In this document: positions 48,218 to 59,272 of the stretch, one piece after another
Layout: the number at the start of each line of letters is the position of its first letter
Position numbering within the stretch: position 1 is the first letter of the stretch
Assembly (NCBI RefSeq): GCF_040958095.1
Contig: NC_091176.1
Coordinates: 45,640,855 to 45,704,854, forward strand
Direction of reading: 5' to 3'
Length of the DNA stretch: 64,000 nt
DNA from: Procambarus clarkii
Lineage: Eukaryota > Arthropoda > Malacostraca > Decapoda > Cambaridae
Notes under the pieces: model-generated
Databases searched by the model: none
The model's input: only the letters and a program-made list of their open reading frames with translations
Told to the model about the DNA's origin: nothing
Made by a program: the position numbers and the translations under genes

Positions 48218-49069
48218 ATGGAAGTTGTAGTGAAGGACCTGGTGACTCTAGTGGGAGCCCTGAGGACAGAGTTGGACTCTCTGCGGGAGGAGGTGCGTCA
48301 GCTTAAAAAACAACGAGAAGTAACGAAGGAGGAGACCAGCAGTAAAGGGACCTCGTCTTGGAGAGTTGCGAAAGACAGGGGCCTTAAGAAGACTTTGATA
48401 AAGCCGCCTTCAAACGCCATAGCAACTTCAAATTCATTTGACGTTTTGGAGGACGAGTGCTGTGGAGAGACTGTGGATCGCGCAAAAGGGAAAGCAACGA
48501 AGAGAAAGGAAGCGCAGGCCCCTCAGAAAGTAAAGGAAGTACCTAAGCAAACATTAGTTGTGGGAGATTCCCAGATAAGGTATTTGGATAGAACGTTTTG
48601 TGCTAGAGATAGGGGGAACAGGTTAAGGGTTTGCTATCCCGGAGCTGGCATTGGTGATATTATAAACAACATGAATGATATTATGGCTGGTAATGGGAAC
48701 AATCCCATTATTTGCATTAGCGTGGGAGGAAATGATGTTGGTCGAGTCAGGAGTGAGGAACTGATTCAGAGGTATAAAACAGCCATAGAGTTAGTTAGGA
48801 GCAAGGGAGGAATCCCGATCATATGTGGCATTCTTCCAAGAAAGGGAGTGGGAAATGAATGGATATCGAGGGCACTTGGTGTCAATTGCCGGCTGGAAAG
48901 ATATTGCAAATCAAATGCAATATCTTTCATAGACAACTGGGAACACTTCTATGGAAGAAATGAAATGTATGCTCGTGATGGGGTGCATCTATCGAGAGCT
49001 GGGGTTGTTGCTGTTGCGAACTCGCTAGAAGAAATGGTTAGAGGTGTTTGTTTGGGTTTAAACTGTTAG
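48218..49069 (+). CDS. CR1 ORF1: coiled coil + SGNH/GDSL esterase (intact)
   Basis: Intact 283-residue ORF1. ATG at 48218 is chosen because the same MEGLVKEL/MEVVVKDL start follows AGCAAT(A) in the 37-kb copy; the upstream in-frame codons belong to the fused fragment. Residues 1-40 form a leucine/glutamate coiled coil, 41-110 a basic, Ser-rich linker (likely nucleic-acid binding), 111-280 an SGNH hydrolase: GDS with Ser118, GGND at 170-173 (Asn172), DGVH with Asp254 and His257. The full catalytic set is present. CR1-type ORF1 esterases are known; the substrate and role in transposition are not settled. The TTTAAAC heptamer at 49057-49063 lies in phase T_TTA_AAC two codons before TAG. Confidence 0.93.
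   Translation: MEVVVKDLVTLVGALRTELDSLREEVRQLKKQREVTKEETSSKGTSSWRVAKDRGLKKTLIKPPSNAIATSNSFDVLEDECCGETVDRAKGKATKRKEAQAPQKVKEVPKQTLVVGDSQIRYLDRTFCARDRGNRLRVCYPGAGIGDIINNMNDIMAGNGNNPIICISVGGNDVGRVRSEELIQRYKTAIELVRSKGGIPIICGILPRKGVGNEWISRALGVNCRLERYCKSNAISFIDNWEHFYGRNEMYARDGVHLSRAGVVAVANSLEEMVRGVCLGLNC
49057..49063 (+). promoter_or_regulatory. -1 frameshift slippery heptamer TTTAAAC
   Basis: The ORF1 codons are GGT TTA AAC TGT TAG, giving the X_XXY_YYZ arrangement. A -1 slip continues TTT AAA CTG TTA GTA directly into the ORF2 frame, which is open here. The same bases are at 38084-38090 (+), 52622-52628 (-) and 59647-59653 (-). I see no obvious strong downstream pseudoknot by eye. Confidence 0.6.
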
Positions 49070-49080
49070 TAGATAGAGGT

Positions 49081-52018
49081 ATGGGAATTGATTTGGAGGA
49101 AGGAGGTAATAAAAGTATGTGTTTGTGGGAGAAAGGAATTGGCAAAACGATCAGGGAAAGAGAAGGTCCGCAAAATAACAATTCACTTAGGGTATATTAC
49201 ACTAACAGTAGAAGTCTAAGAAATAAAATTAACGAATTAAATGCTCTTGTCTGCACAGAAAAAATAGATATTATTGCACTTACCGAAACGTGGATGAATG
49301 TAGAAAATAGAGAACTATTAGCTGAATATCAAATATATGGATTTAAACTATTTCACACAGATAGATATATTAGACGAGGAGGTGGAGTAGCCATATATGT
49401 TAGGGACAATTTGAAATGTAGTCTCAAAGAGGGAATCAAAACAGAGCCACACACAGAAACTATTTGGATTGAATTAAACGAAAAAGCTAATAATATTATA
49501 ATAGGAGTAATATATAGGCCACCAAATTTAGACAGAATGGAAGCAAAGCATCTATGGGATGAAATATCTAGAGCATCTAGATCTAACAGTATTTATGTCA
49601 TGGGTGACTTTAATTTTAGCGGAATAAACTGGTTGAACAAAACAGGGAATAGTGAAGCAGAAGATTTTCTAGAATTAATTGACGATTGCTTTCTTACGCA
49701 ACACATTAAGGAACCAACACGGGAAAATAATATTTTAGATTTAGTGTTAACTAACAGGGAAACGCAAATTAATGACATCGAAATAGGGAGTGAGCTAGGG
49801 AGCAGTGATCACAAAGAAATCAGATTTAGCATAGAATGGAATAGACCAGTAGGAGAAAATTCTGTTAAAGTGCCAGATTTTCGAAAAGCTGATTTTAATA
49901 GCCTAAGAAATTTTTTGGGTCAAATTGATTGGAAAGGCTTGGGTATGGGGTGTGGGCCGGTCTTGGAGCGAGACATGAACCCAGCGATAGGTGACTTAAA
50001 TGGGGATTTCGATGTGGATTCAATATATAACTTATTTAAGAATATTCTAAACAAAGCACAGGAACGTAGTATACCATACAAATTGAATAGATCGTATACT
50101 AATGACCCAAAGTGGATAACAAAGAATTTGAAGAACCTTATAGGTAAAAAGAGAGCTTGGTACAAAAGGATTAAAAATGGGGAGGTCACTTTAGAACAGG
50201 AATTCGTACAACTGGTTAGAAATGTTAAAAAAGAGATAAGGAAAGCAAAAAGAAACTATGAAGTTCGCATAGCAGGGCAAGCAAAGACAAATCCTAAAGG
50301 GTTTTTTCAGTTATATCGTACTAAGACTAGGGAAAGGATAGGTCCATTAAAAACTGAGACAGGTCAAATAACAGATAGTGATGAAGAGATGAGTAGTATT
50401 TTTAATAAATATTTTGTATCTGTATTTACTAAAGAGGAACTTAACAATATGCCTTCAGCCGAACAAGTCTATGTGGGTGGGGACGAGGACAGGTTGACGA
50501 GTTTAGCAGTTACCAGGGAGGATGTTCTTAAACAAATAGTAAAACTCAAACCAAACAAATCCCCAGGGCCGGATGAAGTGTTTGCTAGGGTGCTTAAAGA
50601 ATGCAAAGAGGAGCTTTGTGACCCACTGTCAACCATATTTAATAAATCAATAGAGTCAGGCAGAGTGCCAGAGTTTTGGAAAGTTGCTAATGTGATACCA
50701 GTTTTTAAGAAAGGAGATAGATCACTTGCGTCTAACTATCGACCAATTAGCCTAACGTCTATTGTGGGAAAGTTACTCGAATCTATAATAGCAAATAAAA
50801 TTCGTCTTCATCTTGAAAAACATAAATTAATAATTGAGTCACAACATGGTTTTATAAATGGCCGTTCATGTTTAACAAATTTGTTATCTTTTTATTCTAG
50901 CATTGTTGAGGCAGTTGATAGTGGTAAGGATTGCGATGTTGTATACCTTGACTTTAGCAAAGCTTTTGATACAGTGCCACATGAAAGACTGATTAAAAAA
51001 ATAGAGTCTCATGGTATTGGGGGTGCTATATTAAGCTGGATTAGGGCATGGCTATACCAAAGGAAACAGAGAGTTAGTATAAATGGAATCAAGTCAGAGT
51101 GGGAAAATGTTGTAAGTGGAGTGCCTCAAGGCTCTGTCCTGGGACCTCTGTTGTTTATAATATATATAAATGATTAGAGATTCAGGTTTGAGTAGCAACA
51201 TTTGCAAATTTGCCGATGATACGAAAATCGGTAGGGAAATTAATTCGGAGGAGGACTCACTATCACTTCAAGTTGATCTAGATAGGGTTTTGAAATGGTC
51301 AAAGGATTGGCAGATGCAGTTTAATGCTGATAAATGTAAAGTTCTGAGGTTAGGTAATGATGATATAGTTACAAGATACGAGCTAGATGGTGTTGTGATT
51401 GCGAAGTCGGATTGCGAAAGGGATCTGGGAGTTATGATTAGTAAGAATTTAAAACAAAAGGATCAATGCATAAATGTTCGTAATAAGGCAAATCGCACAC
51501 TTGGATTTATTAATCGCAGCGTTAGTAACAAGACACCTGGTGTGGTTCTCAAGCTATATCTTGCTCTAGTTAGGCCCCATTTAGATTATGCAGTTCAGTT
51601 TTGGTCGCCATATTATAGAATGGATATAAATTCACTTGAACGTGTCCAGCGTAGGATGACTAAGTTAATTCCCCAAATTAGAAATCTTTCATATGAAGAA
51701 AGATTAACAAAGCTTAAGTTGCATTCACTGGAAAGGCGAAGAGTTAGGGGCGACATGATAGAGGTTTACAAGTGGGTGAATGGACATAACAAGGGGGATA
51801 TTAATAGGGTATTAAAAGTATCAACACAGGACAGAACACGAAACAATGGGTATAAATTGGATAAGTTTAGATTTAGGAAAGACTTGGGTAAATACTGGTT
51901 CAGTAACAGGGTTGTAGATTTGTGGAACCAATTGCCGCGTAACGTGGTGGAGGTGGGGTCCCTCGATTGTTTCAAGCGCGGGATGGACAAGTATGTGAGT
52001 GGGATTGGGTGGTTATAG
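49081..52018 (+). pseudogene. CR1 ORF2: endonuclease + reverse transcriptase, single frameshift
   Basis: ATG at 49081 lies 11 nt beyond the ORF1 stop; an open frame upstream (from 49048) overlaps ORF1 and permits frameshift entry. AP endonuclease: YYTNSRSLRNKINELNALVC, IIALTETWMN, GVIYRPPNLD, MGDFNFSGINW, SDHKEIRF. Linker: FTKEELNN, LKPNKSPGPDEVFARVLKEC. RT: NYRPISLTSIVGKLLES, QHGFINGRSCLTNLLSFYSS, YLDFSKAFDTVPHERLIKKI, PQGSVLGPLLFIIYIND, FADDTKIG. C-terminus: WNQLPRNVVEVGSLDCFKRG. One extra base near 51174 (GATTAGAGATTC for GATTTAGATTC) creates a TAG and shifts the frame; otherwise about 978 codons would be continuous. All catalytic residues I can recognise are present. Confidence 0.92.
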
Positions 52019-52080
52019 AATAGGAGCTGCCTCGTATGGGCCAATAGGCCTTCTGCAGTTACCTTTGTTCTTATGTTCTT
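52019..52080 (+). terminator. CR1 3' UTR and (TTCTTATG)n tail
   Basis: Only ~60 bp: GGAGCTGCCTCGTATGGGCC, AATAGGCCTTCTGCAG, then TTACCTTTG and three TTCTTATG units. The GGCC-AATA-GGCC core can pair as a small stem-loop. An 8-bp 3' repeat and no poly(A) is typical of CR1 elements, and the conserved 3' UTR is the expected RT-binding site. Confidence 0.85.
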
Positions 52081-52846
52081 ATGTTCTTATGACATAAATA
52101 CTGTTAGATCTAGATGCTCTAGATATTTCATTACATAGATGCTTAGCTTCCATTCTGTCTAAATTTGGTGGCCTATATATAACTCCTATTATAATATTAT
52201 TTGCTTTTTCGTTTAATTCTATCCAAATAGTTTCTGTGTGTGGCTCAGTTTTGGTTCTCTCTTTGAGACTACATTTCAAATTGTCCCTAACATATGGCTA
52301 CTACCCCTCGTCTAATATATCTCTCTGTGTGAAATAGTTTAAATCCATTTATCTGATATTCAGCTAATAGTTCTCTATTTTCTACGTTCATCCACGTTTC
52401 GGTAAGTGCAATAATATCTATTTTTTCTGTGCAGACAAGAGCATTTAATTCATTAATTTTATTTCTTAGACTTCTACTGTTAGTGTAATATATCCTAAGT
52501 GAATTGTTATTTTGAGGCCCTTTTCTTTCCCTGATCATTTTGCCAATTCTTTTCTCCCACGAACACATACTTTTATTACCTCCTTTCTCCAAATCAATTC
52601 CCATACCACTATCTACTAACAGTTTAAACCCAAACAAACACCTCTAACCACTGGTTCCAACGAGTTCGCAACAGCAACAACCCCAGCTCTCGATAGATGC
52701 ACCCCATCACGAGCATACATTTCATTTCTTCCATAGAAGTGTTCCCAGTTGTCTATGAAAGATATTGCATTTGATTTGCAATATCTTTCCAGCCGGCAAT
52801 TGACACCAATTGCCATCGACATCCATTCATTTCCCACTCCCTTTCT
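52081..52846 (-). pseudogene. CR1 ORF1 C-terminus and ORF2 N-terminus, split copy
   Basis: The upstream half of the copy at 44573-47043. Minus strand: ORF1 end from GNEWMSMAIGVNCRLERYCK to DGVHLSRAGVV and the stop at 52616-52618, slippery TTTAAAC at 52628-52622, then ORF2 from 52606 (MGIDLEKGGNKSMCSWEKRI, IIALTETWMN). A small deletion near 52305 (RYIRRGVVA for RYIRRGGGVA) shifts the frame. ORF1 is cut off just before the nucleophile half, at the resumption of the outermost CR1. Confidence 0.88.
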
Positions 52847-53024
52847 TTTATATCTGTATTTACTAAAGAAGAACTTAACAATATGCCTTCAGCCGAACAA
52901 GTCTATGTGGGTGGGGATGAGGACAGGTTGACTAGTTTAGCAGTTACCAGGGAGGATGTAATTAAACAATTAGAAAAACTAAAACCAATCAAATCCCCAG
53001 GGCCGGACGAAGTGTTTGCCAGGG
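52847..53024 (+). pseudogene. CR1 ORF2, third segment of the outermost copy
   Basis: Starts SVFTKEELNNMPSAEQVYVG exactly where the segment ending at 44417 stopped (DKYF), continues to KSPGPDEVFAR, and is cut at GTTTGCCAGGG. 53025-53046 is a short TTATCTTGAGG direct repeat before the next CR1 tail. Confidence 0.85.
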
Positions 53025-53046
53025 TTATCTTGAGGTTATCTTGAGA

Positions 53047-53780
53047 TAAGAACATAAGAACATAAGAACAAAGGCAACTGCAGAAGGCCTGTTGGCCCAT
53101 ACGAGGCAGCTCCTATTTATAACCATCCAATCCCACTCATATACATGTCCAACCCATGCTTGAAACAATCGAGGGACCCCACCTCCACAATGTTACGCGG
53201 CAATTGGTTCCACAAATCAACAACCCTGTTACTGAACCAGTATTTACCCAAGTCTTTCCTAAATCTAAACTTATCCAATTTATACCCATTGTTTCGTGTT
53301 CTGTCTTGTGTTGATACTTTTAATACCCTATTAATATCCCCTTTGTTATGTCCATTCACCCACTTGTAAACCTCTATCATGTCACCCCTAACTCTTCGCC
53401 TTTCCAGTGAATGCAACTTAAGCTTTGTTAATCTTTCTTCATATGAAAGATTTCTAATTTGGGGAATTAACTTAGTCATCCTACGCTGGACACGTTCAAG
53501 TGAATTTATATCCATTCTATAATATGGCGACCAAAACTGAACTGCATAATCTAAATGGGGCCTAACTAGAGCAAGATATAGCTTGAGAACCACACCAGGT
53601 GTCTTGTTACTAACGCTGCGATTAATAAATCCAAGTGTCCGATTTGCCTTATTACGAACATTTATGCATTGATCCTTTTGTTTTAAATTCTTACTAATCA
53701 TAACTCCCAGATCCCTTTCGCAATTCGACTTCGCAATCTCAACACCATCTAGCTCGTATCTTGTAACCCTATCATCATTA
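53047..53780 (-). pseudogene. CR1 copy G, 3' part (split by copy H)
   Basis: Tail at 53047, 3' UTR, C-terminal NRVVDLWNQLPRNIVEVGSL and post-RT region to GYRVT, open throughout. Interrupted at 53780 by copy H with a 7-bp duplication ATCATTA (53774-53780 and 59968-59974); continues at 59968. Confidence 0.9.
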
Positions 53781-54446
53781 GAACATAAGAACATAAGAAC
53801 AAAGGTAACTGCAGAAGGCCTATTGGCCCATACGAGGCAGCTCCTATTCTATAACCACCCAATCCCACTCATATACTTGTCCAACCCGTGCTTGAAACAA
53901 TCGAGGGACCCCACCTCCACAATGTTACGCGGCAATTGGTTCCACAAATCAACAACCCTGTTACTGAACCAGTATTTACCCAAGTCTTTCCTAAATCTAA
54001 ACTTATCCAATTTATATCCATTGTTTCGTGTTCTGTCCTGTGTTGATACTTTTAATACCCTATTAATATCCCCCCGGTTATGTCCATTCATCCACTTGTA
54101 AACCTCTATCATGTCACCCCTAACTCTTCGCCTTTCCAGTGAATGCAACTTAAGCTTTGTTAATCTTTCTTCATATGAAAGATTTCTAATTTGGGGAATT
54201 AACTTAGTCATCCTACGCTGGACACGTTCAAGTGAATTTATATCCATTCTATAATATGGCGACCAAAACTGAACTGCATAATCTAAATGGGGCCTAACTA
54301 GAGCAAGATATAGCTTGAGAACCACACCAGGTGTCTTGTTACTAACGCTGCGATTAATAAATCCAAGTGTCCGATTTGCCTTATTACGAACATTTATGCA
54401 TTGATCCTTTTGTTTTAAATTCTTACTAATCATAACTCCCAGATCC
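53781..54446 (-). pseudogene. CR1 copy H, 3' part
   Basis: Tail, 3' UTR and ORF2 C-terminus to LGVMISKNLKQKDQCINVRN. Cut at GATCC (54442-54446) by plus-strand copy I and resumed at 56407. Confidence 0.9.
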
Positions 54447-56406
54447 ACCTAACCTTATAGGTAAAAAGAGAGCTTGGTACAAAAGGATTAAAAATGGGGA
54501 GGTCACTTTAGAACAGGAATTCGTACAACTGGTTAGAAATGTTAAAAAAGAGATAAGGAAAGCAAAAAGAAACTATGAAGTTCGCATAGCAGGGCAAGCA
54601 AAGACAAATCCTAAAGGGTTTTTTCAGTTATATCGTACTAAGACTAGGGAAAGGATAGGTCCATTAAAAACTGAGACAGGTCAAATAACAGATAGTGATG
54701 AAGAGATGAGTAGTATTTTTAATAAATATTTTGTATCTGTATTTACTAAAGAGGAACTTAACAATATGCCTTCAGCCGAACAAGTCTATGTGGGTGGGGA
54801 CGAGGACAGGTTGACGAGTTTAACAGTTACCAGGGAGGATGTTCTTAAACAAATAGTAAAACTCAAACCAAACAAATCCCCAGGGCCGGATGAAGTGTTT
54901 GCCAGGGTGCTTAAAGAATGCAAAGAGGAGCTTTGTGACCCACTGTCAACCATATTTAATAAATCATTAGAGTCAGGCAGAGTGCCAGAGTTTTGGAAAG
55001 TTGCTAATGTGATACCAGTTTTTAAGAAAGGAGATAGATCACTTGCGTCTAACTATCGACCAATTAGCCTAACGTCTATTGTGGGAAAGTTACTCGAATC
55101 TATAATAGCAAATAAAATTCGTCTTCATCTTGAAAAACATAAATTAATAATTGAGTCGCAACATGGTTTTATAAATGGCCGTTCATGTTTAACAAATTTG
55201 TTATCTTTTTATTATAGCATTGTTGAGGCAGTTGATAGTGGTAAGGATTGCGATGTTGTATACCTTGACTTTAGCAAAGCTTTTGATACAGTGCCACATG
55301 AAAGACTGATTAAAAAGATAGAGTCTCATGGTATTGGGGGTGCTATATTAAGCTGGATTAGGGCATGGCTATACCAAAGGAAACAGAGAGTTAGTATAAA
55401 TGGAATCAAGTCAGAGTGGGAAAATGTTGTAAGTGGAGTGCCTCAAGGCTCTGTCCTGGGACCTCTGTTGTTTATAATATATATAAATGATTTAGATTCA
55501 GGTTTGAGTAGCAACATTTGCAAATTTGCCGATGATACGAAAATCGGTAGGGAAATTAATTCGGAGGAGGACTCACTATCACTTCAAGTTGATCTAGATA
55601 GGGTTTTGAAATGGTCAAAGGATTGGCAGATGCAGTTTAATGCTGATAAATGTAAAGTTCTGAGGTTAGGTAATGATGATAGAGTTACAAGATACGAGCT
55701 AGATGGTGTTGTGATTGCGAAGTCGGATTGCGAAAGGGATCTGGGAGTTATGATTAGTAAGAATTTAAAACAAAAGGATCAATGCATAAATGTTCGTAAT
55801 AAGGCAAATCGGACACTTGGATTTATTAATCGCAGCGTTAGTAACAAGACACCTGGTGTGGTTCTCAAGCTATATCTTGCTCTAGTTAGGCCCCATTTAG
55901 ATTATGCAGTTCAGTTTTGGTCGCCATATTATAGAATGGATATAAATTCACTTGAACGTGTCCAGCGTAGGATGACTAAGTTAATTCCCCAAATTAGAAA
56001 TCTTTCATATGAAGAAAGATTAACAATGCTTAAGTTGCATTCACTGGAAAGGCGAAGAGTTAGGGGTGACATGATAGAGGTTTACAAGTGGATGAATGGA
56101 CATAACCGGGGGGATATTAATAGGGTATTAAAAGTATCAACACAGGACAGAACACGAAACAATGGGTATAAATTGGATAAGTTTAGATTTAGGAAAGACT
56201 TGGGTAAATACTGGTTCAGTAACAGGGTTGTTGATTTGTGGAACCAATTGCCGCGTAACATTGTGGAGGTGGGGTCCCTCGATTGTTTCAAGCACGGGTT
56301 GGACAAGTATATGAGTGGGATTGGGTGGTTATAGAATAGGAGCTGCCTCGTATGGGCCAATAGGCCTTCTGCAGTTACCTTTGTTCTTATGTTCTTATGT
56401 TCTTAT
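54447..56406 (+). pseudogene. CR1 copy I, linker-RT-C-terminus, open reading frame
   Basis: 5'-truncated at the linker (NLIGKKRAWYKRIKNGEV, from 54451) and open without a stop to TAG at 56334 (about 627 codons), including NYRPISLTSIVGKLLES, YLDFSKAFDTVPHE, VPQGSVLGPLLFIIYINDLD, KFADDTKIG and NRVVDLWNQLPRNIVEVG. Then 3' UTR and three TTCTTATG units. Flanking GATCC duplication (54442-54446, 56407-56411; the first G may belong to the tail). A complete RT domain, but no EN or ORF1. Confidence 0.9.
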
Positions 56407-58398
56407 GATCCCTTTCGCAATCCGACTTCGCAATCACAACACCATCTAGCTCGTATCTTGTAACTCTATCATCATTACCTAACCTCAGAACTTTACATTT
56501 ATCAGCATTAAACTGCATCTGCCAATCCTTTGACCATTTCAAAACCCTATCTAGATCAACTTGAAGTGATAGTGAGTCCTCCTCCGAATTAATTTCCCTA
56601 CCGATTTTCGTATCATCGGCAAATTTGCAAATGTTGCTACTCAAACCTGAATCTAAATCATTTATATATATTATAAACAACAGAGGTCCCAGGACAGAGC
56701 CTTGAGGCACTCCACTTACAACATTTTCCCACTCTGACTTGATTCCATTTATACTAACTCTCTGTTTCCTTTGGTATAGCCATGCCCTAATCCAGCTTAA
56801 TATAGCACCCCCAATACCATGAGACTCTATCTTTTTAATCAGTCTTTCATGTGGCACTGTATCAAAAGCTTTGCTAAAGTCAAGGTATACAACATCGCAA
56901 TCCTTACCACTATCAACTGCCTCAACAATGCTAGAATAAAAAGATAACAAATTTGTTAAACATGAACGGCCATTTATAAAACCATGTTGCGACTCAATTA
57001 TTAATTTATGTTTTTCAAGATGAAGACGAATTTTATTTGCTATTATAGATTCGAGTAACTTTCCCACAATAGACGTTAGGCTAATTGGTCGATAGTTAGA
57101 CGCAAGTGATCTATCTCCTTTCTTAAAAACTGGTATCACATTAGCAACTTTCCAAAACTCTGGCACTCTGCCTGACTCTATTGATTTATTAAATATGGTT
57201 GACAGTGGGTCACAAAGCTCCTCTTTGCATTCTTTAAGCACCCTAGCAAACACTTCATCCGGCCCTGGGGATTTGTTTGGTTTGAGTTTTACTATTTGTT
57301 TAAGAACATCCTCCCTGGTAACTGCTAAACTCGTCAACCTGTCCTCGTCCCCACCCACATAGACTTGTTCGGCTGAAGGCATATTGTTAAGTTCCTCTTT
57401 AGTAAATACAGATACAAAATATTTATTAAAAATACTACTCATCTCTTCATCACTATCTGTTATTTGACCTGTCTCAGTTTTTAATGGACCTATCCTTTCC
57501 CTAGTCTTAGTACGATATAACTGAAAAAACCCTTTAGGATTTGTCTTTGCTTGCCCTGCTATGCGAACTTCATAGTTTCTTTTTGCTTTCCTTATCTCTT
57601 TTTTAACATTTCTAACCAGTTGTACGAATTCCTGTTCTAAAGTGACCTCCCCATTTTTAATCCTTTTGTACCAAGCTCTCTTTTTACCTATAAGGTTCTT
57701 CAAATTCTTTGTTATCCACTTTGGGTCATTAGTATACGATCTATTCAATTTGTATGGTATACTACGTTCCTGTGCTTTGTTTAGAATATTCTTAAATAAG
57801 TTATATATTGAATCCACATCGAAATCCCCATTTAAGTCACCTATCGCTGGGTTCATGTCTCGCTCCAAGACCGGCCCACACCCCATACCCAAGCCTTTCC
57901 AATCAATTTGACCCAAAAAATTTCTTAGGCTATTAAAATCAGCTTTTCGAAAATCTGGCACTTTAACAGAATTTTCTCCTACTGGTCTATTCCATTCTAT
58001 GCTAAATCTGATTTCTTTGTGATCACTGCTCCCTAGCTCACTCCCTATTTCGATGTCATTAATTTGCGTTTCCCTGTTAGTTAACACTAAATCTAAAATA
58101 TTATTTTCCCGTGTTGGTTCCTTAATGTGTTGCGTAAGAAAGCAATCATCAATTAATTCTAGAAAATCTTCTGCTTCACTATTCCCTGTTTTGTTCAACC
58201 AGTTTATTCCGCTAAAATTAAAGTCACCCATGACATAAATACTGTTAGATCTAGATGCTCTAGATATTTCATCCCATAGATGCTTTGCTTCCATTCTGTC
58301 TAAATTTGGTGGCTTATATATTACTCCTATTATAATATTATTAGCTTTTTCGTTTAATTCAATCCAAATAGTTTCTGTGTGTGGCTCTGTTTTGATTC
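56407..58398 (-). pseudogene. CR1 copy H, middle part (EN-RT)
   Basis: Minus-strand ORF2 from the endonuclease (MEAKHLWDEISRASRSNSIY at 58294, MGDFNFSGINWLNKTGNSEA) through linker and RT to RYELDGVVIAKSDCERD, uninterrupted by stops. It is cut upstream at GATTC (58394-58398) by copy J and resumes at 59273. Confidence 0.92.
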
Positions 58399-59272
58399 GG
58401 ATTCGGATGGCTCTGTTTGGGGCCGGATGAAGTGTTTGCCAGGGTGCTTAAAGAATGCAAATAGGAGCTTTCCGAGCCACTGTCAACCATATTTAATAAA
58501 TCAATAGTCAGGCAGAGTGCCAGAGTTTTGGAAAGTTGCTAATAGAGTTACAAGATACGAGCTAGATGGTGTTGTGATTGCGAAGTCGGATTGCGAAAGG
58601 GATCTGGGAGTTATGATTAGTAAGAATTTAAAACAAAAGGATCAATGCATAAATGTTCGTAATAAGGCAAATCGGACACTTGGATTTATTAATCGCAGCG
58701 TTAGTAACAAGACACCTGGTGTGGTTCTCAAGCTATATCTTGCTCTAGTTAGGCCCCATTTAGATTATGCAGTTCAGTTTTGGTCGCCATATTATAGAAT
58801 GGATATAAATTCACTTGAACGTGTCCAGCGTAGGATGACTAAGTTAATTCCCCAAATTAGAAATCTTTCATATGAAGAAAGATTAACAAAGCTTAAGTTG
58901 CATTCACTGGAAAGGCGAAGAGTTAGGGGTGACATGATAGAGGTTTACAAGTGGATGAATGGACATAACCGGGGGGATATTAATAGGGTATTAAAAGTAT
59001 CAACACAGGACAGAACACGAAACAATGGATATAAATTGGATAAGTTTAGATTTAGGAAAGACTTGGGTAAATACTGGTTCAGTAACAGGGTTGTTGATTT
59101 GTGGAACCAATTGCCGCGTAACATTGTGGAGGTGGGGTCCCTCGATTGTTTCAAGCACGGGTTGGACAAGTATATGAGTGGGATTGGGTGGTTATAGAAT
59201 AGGAGCTGCCTCGTATGGGCCAATAGGCCTTCTGCAGTTACCTTTGTTCTTATGTTCTTATGTTCTTCTTAT
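58399..59272 (+). pseudogene. CR1 copy J, internally deleted 3' copy
   Basis: 58399-58420 is filler (GGATTCGGATGGCTCTGTTT), then a linker scrap (GPDEVFARVLKECK, with a stop) to WKVAN at about 58545, joined to RVTRYELDGVVIAKSDCERD with loss of the whole RT catalytic core. The C-terminus, 3' UTR and tail (with a TTCTTCTTATG variant) are intact. Flanked by GATTC. Non-autonomous deletion derivative. Confidence 0.88.

Noticed and set aside
49048..49080. TTG at 49048 as the ORF2 start codon.
   Set aside because: TTG is not a normal start in animals; ATG at 49081 or frameshift entry is more plausible.
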